A stretch of DNA of 64,000 bases from Fulvivirga marina (GTDB lineage: Bacteria; Bacteroidota; Bacteroidia; Cytophagales; Cyclobacteriaceae): contig NZ_JAEUGD010000066.1 of the NCBI RefSeq assembly GCF_016775155.1, positions 126,763 through 190,762 on the forward strand, written 5' to 3'. The notes below the pieces were generated by a model. That model made no database searches and was not told where the DNA came from. It was given only the letters and a program-made list of their open reading frames with translations. Below, piece after piece: positions 9,601 to 18,046 of the stretch (the first letter of the stretch is position 1; each line of letters opens with the position of its first letter). Both the position numbers and the translations under genes were made by a program.

Positions 9601-12600
9601 CTATTTTAAAATAGTTACCGTACCCTGATACTTACGCTTTCCATGATTAAGGTCAATGGTGTAGAAGTAAGGCCCCACGGTCAGAGGCTTACCATTGTAA
9701 GTCCCATCCCACTGACAATCCTGTGTAGAACATGAAAAAACCTTTACCCCATTCCCATCAAATACTGAAATTTTGATCTCAGAATAAAAACTTAGGTTAT
9801 CAAAATACCAAGTATCATTTGCACCATCAGCATTAGGGGTAAACGCATTAAATATTTTGACATCAGGAAGTACCTCGGCGATCTTGATCTGCCTGACAAC
9901 CTTATTACTTACCTCAATACCATCACTAACGGTAACTGAAACACTTTTATTAAGAACATCAGTAACCCCAAGAACAGTATTACGATATTGGATCTTTGCT
10001 AAAGCATCCTCATAAACAGACCTGTTATCAACGCCGGTTAATGTCAATACTCCTTGCGAAACATCAAAACTGCCAGTAATAGTAGTATTTAAAATATTAT
10101 CAAAAATCAGCATATCCTCACCACTGACATACCCTGTTTCAATTTTTATAGTCGCTCCTGCCATATCAATATTGTCAACATCATTAATGATCAACATCTC
10201 TATTATCTCACGAGCAGGGTCGCCCTGACTGTAATACAAAGTATCGTCTGAGTGTGTAAGAAATGGCATATCATTTACAGGGATCAGATCAATTGTAGCC
10301 TTGGCTTTCTGCTGAGACCAGTTAAAACCATCATAGGCACTCCAGCTAAAGCTTGTTTGTCCGCTTTGATCTTTAGGGCCTGTATAAATAAAACCGCTAA
10401 TGGAACCTCCCGTAACCTGAATTACATCCCCTGGTTTTATGGCAACCCCCTTCCACTCAAAACTTCCCATCAAATTTGGCAAAGATTCTACTCTTATCTT
10501 GCTGATATTATCACCATCAGCATCCTGATAACCTGAATTAAAGTCACTAACACTGAGTGAATACCTCTCATCTTCATTAATGGCAAGAGCTATATCACTG
10601 ATTTCGGGTAATCTATTAATGCCAATAGTATACGACTGTGTTGAAAACTCTCCAAGCTCATCCGTAACCGTTAAAGTCACCAAAAAGTCACCTGTTACAT
10701 CTGAAGGCACAGTACCTGACAATACAGCCGTTCCATCACCAGCATCGTCGAGAGACAACCAAGGTGCGGAGATACTTCCTGTTATAGTTAAAACATCACC
10801 AGCATCAACATCCTGAGTTGTAACATGGTAGATATACTCATCTCCTCCAACCACACGAATATCTGAAACGCTGCTGGTAAATACCGGTTTATCATTTATT
10901 GGGTTGACAGTGACTAAGAAATAACGCTCAATGCTATTTTTCACCATAGCACCATCATCTTTAACCAGTACAGTAACGGTAGCTGTACCATAAGCATTTG
11001 GTGCTGGCTGAAAAGTTATTGTCGCGGAAGGCTCTGGGCTTGTATAATTGATAGTAAATCCCTTAATGAGATCAGTGTTATCTGTGGAAGCTGTAACTGT
11101 CAATGGCTGGCTTTCCCCATCCCCCGCTGATATGCCACTTAATGGAACTGTAACAGTACCACTATCTTCATTCAATGGGCTAGGATCTGCTATAGGATCA
11201 AGTGTAGGCGGATTATTTTCATATTGCACTGTTATGCTAAAAGTCTGAGTAGCACTGGCCCCTCCTGCATCCTGTACCTTCAGGCTAATAGGGTAAGCCA
11301 GGTTATTGGTTTCATTCACAGGATGAATCCCCGTCAATGTGGCGGTGCCATTTCCATTATCAGTAAGACTAAGCCAGGAAGGTAGAATAATTGTTGAAAC
11401 TATTGACCTGCTATCTCCAACATCAACATCAGCTGTTGAAATGTTATACGTATAAGTAACACTTTGCTTTGCCGACAGCACAGGAGAAGAGGTGAACTCA
11501 GGTGTATCATTGGTGTTGGACACTACAATACTGAACGACTGGTCGGAAGAAACACCAAAAATATCGGTCACTCTCAATAACACCGCATGATTACCCACAT
11601 TCGAATTAACCGGTGTCCCCTGCAGTGTGGCGGTGCCATTTCCATTATCAGTGAGCGACAGCCAGGAAGGCAATGTTGGTGCCGTGATCGTCCTGTTGTT
11701 GTCATCCGGATCACTCGTAGTGATATTGTAGGTATATGAATCATCTTCAGCTACTGAAGTTACGGGAGTGGAAATAAATGCAGGTTGCTCATTGGAAGCC
11801 GCAACAGTAATTGTAAAATTTTGGGTATCCTTATTCCCTTTGTCATCACTCACCTCCAAAGAGACAAAGTGATCTCCAATATCAGAAACCCCAGCAACTC
11901 CACTCAATTCACCAACTCCACCTTCTTTATTTGTAAATGTCAACCAGGCAGGTTTAAACACATTTGTATATGTCAACACATCCGAAACATCGGGATCAAT
12001 GGCTACTGGCTGATATAAATAGCTTTCACCCTGTAAAATACCAGTTATGGGTATAGTTGATATTTTGGGGTTATCCTGAACCGAAGCTATACTAACATGA
12101 AACTGCTCCTCAACCAATAACCCTCCGCTATCAGTAACTCTGATAACTATATCTGCATCTCCATATTGATCTGCAGCGAAACCAATAATCAGCCTTTTTG
12201 CTGCATTAATAAACAAGTTACTAAACAAAGAAGGGTTGGAATTACTTTCAATAGTATATATCAGAACATCATCATTATCCTCAGGATCATCAAAAGCCTG
12301 CTTAAGATTTATAACAAAATTGGCAGCATCCTCATTAACGTTAACATCTAATATCCCTGATGAAGTTGGGGGACCATTAATTATTAAGGTATTTGTAGCC
12401 GATCCACTATAGTTGGTCTCACTAACAGTAACCACCACCGTATAGGTACCTACTGCAGATGGCACGGTTGTAGAACCGTTATAAGTAATGACCGTACCAA
12501 GCTCTGCCGGTATAGTGGTTACCGTTACAGGTTTTGGGCTACCATCATAATTTTGCTCAAGGCTTGAAATAGTTACTGAGGCTGTGGCCTGGCTAATTGT

Positions 12601-13809
12601 AAGTGTAGCACTGGATGATCCCATATAATTTGGTGTATTGACAGTACCTTCAACAGCATAGCTTCCCGCATTTACAGGAGCTATTGCTGAGTCATTATAA
12701 GTGAAATTTACGGTTAGTCCTGAAGGGCTTGTGGTTGCTGAGGCATTTTTGGAAGTTCCATCATATACAAACGACAAACTACCAAATGTAATTGTGGCAG
12801 TTGCTTTGCTGATGACAAACACATCACTGGCTGCCCCTGTATAATTAGGATCACTAACAGTTGCTACAACATTATAACTCCCTGCATTTGTAGGTGGTGT
12901 CGCTGACCCGTCATAGGTAAACGACAGAGAAAGGTCTGCTGGATTGGTGGTTGCAGTCGCTAATTTGGGGTTTCCGTCAAATACTACACTTAATGAACTG
13001 AACGTAACTATTGCCGTAGCTTTTGTTATTTCGAATGTTCCTGATACTGAACCTTCATAATTGGCATCATCTATACTCACCTCAAGGGCATAAATACCTA
13101 CACCCTCAGGAAGTGTAGTGGAGCCGTCATAGGTAAAAACCAGATTAAGTCCGCTTGGGTCAGTAGTAGCGGTAGCTGACTGACCGGTACCATTATAAAC
13201 TACACTAGTAGTACCCAGTGTTACAGTTGCTGTGGCCTTGGTTATTTTGAATGTTCCTGATACAGAACCTTCATAATTGGCATCATCTACACTCACCTCA
13301 AGAGCATAAGCACCTACATCCTCAGGAAGTGTAGTGGAGCCGTCATAGGTAAAAACCAGATTAAGTCCGCTTGGGTCAGTAGTAGCGGTAGCTGACTGAC
13401 CGGTACCATTATAGACTACACTCGTAGTACCCAGTGTTACAGTTGCAGTAGCTTTATTTATGATTAAAGTAAAAGACTGGGTATCATTATTTTCTGGAAA
13501 AAGAACTTCTCTAACTATTAATTCAATAGGAAAACTACCGGTCTCAGTGGGTGTTCCTTCCAGCACAGCGGTCCCGTTCCCATTATCCATCAGGGTTACC
13601 CCTCCTGGTAAAACACCAGATGAAAGCAATATCTCGCGATCAACATTCTCCTGACCTCCAGTAGTGATATTATAAGTATACATTGCATCAAAGGTACCCG
13701 TCTCCACAGACGTACTTGTAAACGCCGGGGATTGAGCCCATACAGAAACAGTCAGACAGCAAAACGTCACTGCTAATATTAGAAATCGTATGGTTGTACT
13801 AACACTCAA
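9601..13809 (-). CDS. Giant Ig/MBG-repeat surface adhesin, T9SS type B cargo
   Basis: The 1402-residue exported protein has a signal peptide (1-26, ending SVWAQ) and an Ig-like domain (about 27-118). Five MBG-type repeats of about 72 residues follow (about 119-478, each opening KATATVT or similar and containing FTYDGS and NYxGS). Then come cadherin/He_PIG-like domains with recurring NGNGTATLxGTP and FSIVVSNTNDTPEF signatures. The last 90 residues, starting FNAFTPNADGANDTW and ending YQGTVTILK, are the gliding-motility-associated C-terminal domain (type B T9SS sorting signal). The protein should be secreted across the outer membrane and displayed on the surface, probably for adhesion or gliding. 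The adjacent PorP/SprF is its likely partner. The first two MBG repeats are nearly identical at DNA level. A TAAATTTG -7-like element lies at 13846-13839. Confidence 0.9.
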   Translation of the reverse strand: MSVSTTIRFLILAVTFCCLTVSVWAQSPAFTSTSVETGTFDAMYTYNITTGGQENVDREILLSSGVLPGGVTLMDNGNGTAVLEGTPTETGSFPIELIVREVLFPENNDTQSFTLIINKATATVTLGTTSVVYNGTGQSATATTDPSGLNLVFTYDGSTTLPEDVGAYALEVSVDDANYEGSVSGTFKITKATATVTLGTTSVVYNGTGQSATATTDPSGLNLVFTYDGSTTLPEGVGIYALEVSIDDANYEGSVSGTFEITKATAIVTFSSLSVVFDGNPKLATATTNPADLSLSFTYDGSATPPTNAGSYNVVATVSDPNYTGAASDVFVISKATATITFGSLSFVYDGTSKNASATTSPSGLTVNFTYNDSAIAPVNAGSYAVEGTVNTPNYMGSSSATLTISQATASVTISSLEQNYDGSPKPVTVTTIPAELGTVITYNGSTTVPSAVGTYTVVVTVSETNYSGSATNTLIINGPPTSSGILDVNVNEDAANFVINLKQAFDDPEDNDDVLIYTIESNSNPSLFSNLFINAAKRLIIGFAADQYGDADIVIRVTDSGGLLVEEQFHVSIASVQDNPKISTIPITGILQGESYLYQPVAIDPDVSDVLTYTNVFKPAWLTFTNKEGGVGELSGVAGVSDIGDHFVSLEVSDDKGNKDTQNFTITVAASNEQPAFISTPVTSVAEDDSYTYNITTSDPDDNNRTITAPTLPSWLSLTDNGNGTATLQGTPVNSNVGNHAVLLRVTDIFGVSSDQSFSIVVSNTNDTPEFTSSPVLSAKQSVTYTYNISTADVDVGDSRSIVSTIILPSWLSLTDNGNGTATLTGIHPVNETNNLAYPISLKVQDAGGASATQTFSITVQYENNPPTLDPIADPSPLNEDSGTVTVPLSGISAGDGESQPLTVTASTDNTDLIKGFTINYTSPEPSATITFQPAPNAYGTATVTVLVKDDGAMVKNSIERYFLVTVNPINDKPVFTSSVSDIRVVGGDEYIYHVTTQDVDAGDVLTITGSISAPWLSLDDAGDGTAVLSGTVPSDVTGDFLVTLTVTDELGEFSTQSYTIGINRLPEISDIALAINEDERYSLSVSDFNSGYQDADGDNISKIRVESLPNLMGSFEWKGVAIKPGDVIQVTGGSISGFIYTGPKDQSGQTSFSWSAYDGFNWSQQKAKATIDLIPVNDMPFLTHSDDTLYYSQGDPAREIIEMLIINDVDNIDMAGATIKIETGYVSGEDMLIFDNILNTTITGSFDVSQGVLTLTGVDNRSVYEDALAKIQYRNTVLGVTDVLNKSVSVTVSDGIEVSNKVVRQIKIAEVLPDVKIFNAFTPNADGANDTWYFDNLSFYSEIKISVFDGNGVKVFSCSTQDCQWDGTYNGKPLTVGPYFYTIDLNHGKRKYQGTVTILK
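13025..13456 (-). repeat. Two near-identical 216-bp tandem repeats in the adhesin gene
   Basis: Reading on the minus strand, the DNA for MBG repeats 1 and 2 occurs twice with an exact 216-base period (72 codons). For example the same block beginning CAGATTAAGTCCGC occurs at 13141 and 13357. By eye about 13 of 216 bases differ. The next three repeats are clearly diverged. This points to a recent in-frame duplication. Borders are approximate. Confidence 0.8.
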
Positions 13810-13993
13810 AATCTTTGTAAATTACTGTTTTTCAACAACAAATTTAAAATAATCAAACCTATTTTACCTTTGATACATAACATTTTACTTAAAAAAAGAG
13901 CTAAAATTTTGATTTCATTATATCATAAACCTTTTTTGCCGATATTTTCTCTCATTGTATTAGATTAAAACTATTAAATATAAAAAACTCTTA

Positions 13994-15175
13994 ATGAAGG
14001 AACTCGTAGAAATTTGTTTTTGGATTTGCATATTCATCGTTGTCTACGCTTATGTTGGCTACGGATTTCTGCTTTTCCTTCTTGTCAAAATTAAAAGGGC
14101 TTTTGGAGCCCCCAAGATTGCTCCGAGTATTTCTAATTACCCAGAAATAACTCATGTCATTGCTGCTTACAATGAAGATGAGTGTATCAGGCAAAAAATT
14201 GAAAACTCTCTTAACCTGGACTACCCTGCAGATAAACTCAAAGTACTAATAGTTACTGACGGATCTACTGACGAAACCATGAATATTATTAAAAGTTATC
14301 CTCAGGTGCTACACTACCATGAAGACAACAGAAACGGCAAAATCGCTGCAGTAAACCGTGTTATCAGGTTTGTGAAGTCTCCGGTTGTTGTGTTTTCAGA
14401 TGCTAATACCACGCTGAATGATGATGCAATCAAAAACATAGTCCGTCATTTTAACAATCCTAAAGTAGGTTTGGTTGCAGGCGAAAAGCGGGTAATATCA
14501 AAAAATGCAGATGGTGCCGCTGCTTCAGGAGAGGGCTTTTACTGGAAATACGAATCTAAGCTTAAGCAATGGGATTCCGAATTACATTCAGTGGTTGGTG
14601 CAGCCGGAGAACTCTTTGCTATAAGAACAGACCTATTCGACCCTGTTGATGAAAATATCATTATTGAGGACTTCTATATCTCACTAAAAATAGCCATGAA
14701 TGGCCGCAAGGTAGAATATGAACCCGCAGCTTATGCCATGGAGTCAGGTTCCGCCTCAGTAAAGGAAGAACTAAAAAGAAAAATAAGAATTGCCGCCGGA
14801 GGTATTCAAGCCATAGTTAAGCTCGCCCCTCTACTTAACATTTTTAAATATGGCATGCTAAGCTTTCAGTATATTTCTCACCGCGTACTACGGTGGACTT
14901 TGGCTCCATTAGCACTGCCCGTTATATTCTTTACCAACTTCTACCTGGCACTCAATGGCAGCCAACTCTATCAACTTATATTTGAACTCCAGGTCTTATT
15001 TTACTTATTTTCTGCTATTGGGTGGGTCCTACAAAACAATAACCTGAAATTCAAAATCTTCTTTATTCCCTATTACTTCAGTATGATGAATTATGCCGTT
15101 TACAGAGGTTTTCTCAGATATATAAAAGGTACACAGTCTGCTGTTTGGGACAAGGCCAAAAGAGCACAAGCTTAA
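13994..15175 (+). CDS. Membrane GT2 glycosyltransferase
   Basis: The 393-residue protein has an N-terminal membrane helix (about 5-30), a cytoplasmic GT2 catalytic domain and hydrophobic C-terminal segments (about 300-360). Motifs in order are THVIAAYNEDECIRQK (nucleotide-sugar entry), VTDGSTDET, VVFSDANTTL (DxD-like), VVGAAGELFAIR, IIEDFYISL (catalytic Asp of the ED pair) and KRKIRIAAGG, which replaces QxxRW. This layout matches processive or polyprenyl-linked GT2 enzymes such as cellulose synthase-like and poly-GlcNAc synthase-like proteins. The product is unknown. It is divergent from the adhesin gene over 184 bases and starts a run of four co-oriented genes that ends with a second GT2. 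Confidence 0.88.
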   Translation: MKELVEICFWICIFIVVYAYVGYGFLLFLLVKIKRAFGAPKIAPSISNYPEITHVIAAYNEDECIRQKIENSLNLDYPADKLKVLIVTDGSTDETMNIIKSYPQVLHYHEDNRNGKIAAVNRVIRFVKSPVVVFSDANTTLNDDAIKNIVRHFNNPKVGLVAGEKRVISKNADGAAASGEGFYWKYESKLKQWDSELHSVVGAAGELFAIRTDLFDPVDENIIIEDFYISLKIAMNGRKVEYEPAAYAMESGSASVKEELKRKIRIAAGGIQAIVKLAPLLNIFKYGMLSFQYISHRVLRWTLAPLALPVIFFTNFYLALNGSQLYQLIFELQVLFYLFSAIGWVLQNNNLKFKIFFIPYYFSMMNYAVYRGFLRYIKGTQSAVWDKAKRAQA

Positions 15176-15278
15176 AGCTTCAAAAGACCTGATAAAGAAG
15201 AAAATGCCAATTAATCTTTATTCAAGGATAAACCTCTTCCATTTTTCAATAAAATAGGTCTTCTTTACGTTTTGATAT

Positions 15279-15599
15279 TTGAGCTACTTGAGACAACTAC
15301 TTACCATATCACTCTTGATCATTGCAATATTAATTGGCTGCAATAAAGCTAGTTACATTACAGTGAAACATGTAAAGCCGGTAAACCATAACCGCTACTA
15401 CAACAAAAAGAAAGACAAGCGAAAAAAACGGGTAAAGTATGTTAAAGTAAAAATACTTAAGCAGTCCAAAGCCGTAAAACCTCCAAAAGAAAAACCTCCT
15501 AAGAAGAAAAAGATCAAGGAAGAAGAAATTAAAGAAACGGAAAAAAGTATTCCGGACGAAACGCAAAATGAATCAGACAGCACAGGACTACTTTATTAG
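15279..15599 (+). CDS. Lysine/proline-rich small lipoprotein, function unknown
   Basis: The 106-residue frame starts at TTG 15279 (an in-frame stop lies just upstream; TTG 15288 is an alternative; no ATG fits). Residues 1-21 form a lipoprotein signal with lipobox LIGC, cysteine at 21. The rest is extremely basic, with runs such as NKKKDKRKKRVKYVKVK and PPKEKPPKKKK, then turns acidic (EEEIKETEKS). It is likely intrinsically disordered and anchored to a membrane, and may bind negatively charged polymer. It is 103 bases after the GT2 gene and overlaps the TPR gene by 32 bases, which supports translation as part of the operon. I do not recognise a family, and lysine-rich AT-rich frames deserve caution. 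Confidence 0.6.
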   Translation: MSYLRQLLTISLLIIAILIGCNKASYITVKHVKPVNHNRYYNKKKDKRKKRVKYVKVKILKQSKAVKPPKEKPPKKKKIKEEEIKETEKSIPDETQNESDSTGLLY

Positions 15600-16299
15600 A
15601 GGAATGGCCTCATGTAAGAGTGAAAATTTTATAGAGGCCGTAGAATTTTTCAGTCAGGCTCTTTCCATGAACTCCGGCCATACGGAAGCTCTTTACAACC
15701 GGGCAAAGTCAAACTTTAAACTTCAACGGTTTGATGAAGCTCTGACCGACTTTAGTAATTTGATAGACCGTCATCCGCAAAATGCTTTTTACTTAAGCGA
15801 ACGGGCAGTTGCATACCACCTATCAGGTGACAATGAAAAAGCATTGGAAGATCTTAACAGAGCCGTCGAACTTGAGCCTAACAAACCATTCAGGTATTCT
15901 AGTCGAGCATTCATCAAAGAGCGTACCGGAGACCTTAAAGGGGCAATTGAAGATTACGAAAAGACAATAGCACTCGACCCTGAAGATGCCATTGCTTTTA
16001 ATAATAAAGGGCTTGTTGAAGAAAAACTTGGATATAAAGAAAAGGCACAAAAAAGCTTTGATAATGCAGACCGACTAGATCCTGCATACGACAATGAGAA
16101 AATTAAGAAGCATGAACCTCCGATGCCAAAGTCACCTCCACCAGAGCAAAAGCAATCTGAGGCAGACGAATATGACGACCGACAGGAAAAGTTAACCATA
16201 AAGAGTTATTTAAGTCTGGTTAAAAGGATAATCACCACAAAATCGGAAAGAAAGGAGTTTAAGGTTTTCCTAAAGGGGGTCCTTAAAAAAAAGGCTTGA
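15568..16299 (+). CDS. TPR-repeat protein
   Basis: The 243-residue protein is cytosolic by sequence (no signal peptide). It carries four to five tetratricopeptide repeats over about 3-175, for example HTEALYNRAKSNFKLQRFDE, NAFYLSERAVAYHLSGDNEK and AIAFNNKGLVEEKLGYKEKA. The tail is charged and proline-rich (EPPMPKSPPPEQKQ). TPR domains mediate protein-protein contact, so it is probably a scaffold for a surface-glycan complex encoded by its neighbours. The ATG start lies within the lipoprotein gene (32-base overlap), and its stop overlaps the next start in the four bases TTGA at 16296-16299, so translational coupling is likely on both sides. Confidence 0.85.
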   Translation: MNQTAQDYFIRGMASCKSENFIEAVEFFSQALSMNSGHTEALYNRAKSNFKLQRFDEALTDFSNLIDRHPQNAFYLSERAVAYHLSGDNEKALEDLNRAVELEPNKPFRYSSRAFIKERTGDLKGAIEDYEKTIALDPEDAIAFNNKGLVEEKLGYKEKAQKSFDNADRLDPAYDNEKIKKHEPPMPKSPPPEQKQSEADEYDDRQEKLTIKSYLSLVKRIITTKSERKEFKVFLKGVLKKKA

Positions 16300-17297
16300 A
16301 AGTATCAGTTATCCTTCCTGTTCATAATGCTGCAGAGACGATCAAAAGGGCTGTAAGAAGCATTCTTAACCAAACTTTTGCTGAATTTGAACTGCTTATA
16401 ATTAATGACGGATCTACCGATAATACCTCCAATATGGTTAATCAGTTAGCCTCAACTGACAATCGCATAAAGTATTATACCCTAAGTCATCGAGGCATAG
16501 CCCGCTCACTCAATTTTGGAATTAAAATGAGTTCTGGCAATTATATAGCCCGAATGGATGCCGATGATGCTTCCTACCCTAGACGTATTCAACAGCAATT
16601 TGATTATTTGGAAAAACATGCAGAAGTGGGGTTAGTTTCAAGCCTTGTAAAGCATATTGGCGATGCTGATAAAAATAAAGGCTATGCAAAGTATGTTGAA
16701 TGGATCAACAAGCTAACAAAATCGGAACAAATAGCTTCAAAACGGTTTATGGAGTCCCCTTTTGCTCACCCGTCCGTATTTTTTAGAAAACAGCTGGTCA
16801 ACAAATATGGAGGTTACTCTGAAGCTGATATACCAGAAGATTACGAGCTTTGGTTGCGCTGGCTCCACCACGGAGTAACTATGCACAAAATCAATGAAGT
16901 ACTTCTAGACTGGTATGATACCCCTGAAAGACTCTCCAGAACTGACCTGAACTATAGCAATGAACGCTTTTATAAGGTCAAGGCACTTTACCTGCTGAGG
17001 TACTTAAAACAACAGTTTCTAAAAACTCCGGCTATTTATATATGGGGAGCAGGCAGAGTGGTAAATAACCGGACTAAACCCTTGCTTGCATTAGGTCTTA
17101 ATATATCCAAGTTTATTGATGTGAAAGTAAGGAAGGATAGTAAGTTCCTACACTATTCACAGGTTCCTTCACAGCCAAGTCCTGGTGCTTTTATAATCCT
17201 TTGCTATATCAGTGACAGAAAGGGCAAAGTTGAAGTTTACAATTTTTTACATAATAAGGGATACGAGGAAGGTCGAGATTTCCTTATGATGGCATAA
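16296..17297 (+). CDS. GT2 glycosyltransferase with C-terminal Rossmann-like domain
   Basis: The 333-residue protein has a GT-A domain with PVHNAAETIKRAVRSILNQ, LLIINDGSTDNTSN, ARMDADDASYPRR (DxD at the metal site) and EDYELWLRW. Residues about 245-333 (YIWGAGRVVNNRTKPL onward) form a short Rossmann-like segment often fused to such enzymes. It transfers an unknown sugar during surface-glycan assembly. The start is TTG at 16296, overlapping the TPR stop. The next residues KVSVILPVHNA are the canonical opening of GT2, so no other start is likely. The stop directly abuts the stop of the convergent TetR gene, with no base between. Confidence 0.88.
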   Translation: MKVSVILPVHNAAETIKRAVRSILNQTFAEFELLIINDGSTDNTSNMVNQLASTDNRIKYYTLSHRGIARSLNFGIKMSSGNYIARMDADDASYPRRIQQQFDYLEKHAEVGLVSSLVKHIGDADKNKGYAKYVEWINKLTKSEQIASKRFMESPFAHPSVFFRKQLVNKYGGYSEADIPEDYELWLRWLHHGVTMHKINEVLLDWYDTPERLSRTDLNYSNERFYKVKALYLLRYLKQQFLKTPAIYIWGAGRVVNNRTKPLLALGLNISKFIDVKVRKDSKFLHYSQVPSQPSPGAFIILCYISDRKGKVEVYNFLHNKGYEEGRDFLMMA

Positions 17298-17942
17298 TCA
17301 GCTCAACCCTTTAAGCAGGTTATCTATATTTCTCCTAAATAAGACCTTGATAGGGCTAATCTGCTCCAGATGAGCGGTTACAATAGAGCCGTACAATACA
17401 GTAATGAAAAGATTTGCCAATTCTTTAGTATGACTTGATAGCGTTATTTGCTTTTTAAAAATTGCCTCAAGCAAAAATTTCTCCATCATCTGAGGAATGG
17501 ACATAATCTGTATCTTATCCAGATAGATCTCATTAGGGTAAAGTATCCTCCTTTCAACAGGCTTCAAGGGAAAGGGAGATGGCGGACGTGTAAGACTGGT
17601 AAAGTAGCTTACCAGGCTCAACATTAAGCCAGGATTACGCTCGAATGTATCAGCAACTTTATCAAAAAGATATAAAATCCCATCGATGCCCTCTTTAGGA
17701 TTATGGTAAAGTTCCACTGCCCTATCCAGACACCAGGTTCTTAAGAAATAAAGAAGAATATGATCTTTCTGCGGAAAATATTTAAAAAAAGTTACTTTAG
17801 AAATTCCTACCCGATCGCAAATATCATCAACATAAAGTTCTGTAAATGACTTTTTACCAACGAGTTGCGTAGAAGCAATCAATATATCAACCTTTATTCT
17901 GGCAGACTTTTTGGCCCTAACCCCTACTTCTATAGTTTCCAT
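17298..17942 (-). CDS. TetR family transcriptional regulator
   Basis: The 214-residue protein has an N-terminal TetR DNA-binding domain: helix-turn-helix residues about 37-57, FTELYVDDICDRVGISKVTFFKYFPQKDHIL. The C-terminal ligand/dimer domain (about 70-214) is not recognisable as a known subfamily. Such proteins usually repress neighbouring or divergent genes until a small ligand binds. The divergent neighbour is a gamma-glutamyltransferase, 104 bases away, which makes it the first candidate target together with the regulator itself. I did not find a convincing palindromic operator in the gap. Confidence 0.9.
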   Translation of the reverse strand: METIEVGVRAKKSARIKVDILIASTQLVGKKSFTELYVDDICDRVGISKVTFFKYFPQKDHILLYFLRTWCLDRAVELYHNPKEGIDGILYLFDKVADTFERNPGLMLSLVSYFTSLTRPPSPFPLKPVERRILYPNEIYLDKIQIMSIPQMMEKFLLEAIFKKQITLSSHTKELANLFITVLYGSIVTAHLEQISPIKVLFRRNIDNLLKGLS

Positions 17943-18046
17943 AATTGATTTCCAATATAATGTTATTCCCCGAATTTATGCAGTCAAACGATCGATAATT
18001 CTTACAATAAAGGATTATATTAGAAATTCCAAAAATACAAAACCTA

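Noticed and set aside
9601-13809. Recurring similar DNA blocks that could suggest a CRISPR-like array
   Set aside because: They are coding repeats of Ig/MBG domains with a 216-base or longer period, not short direct repeats with spacers.
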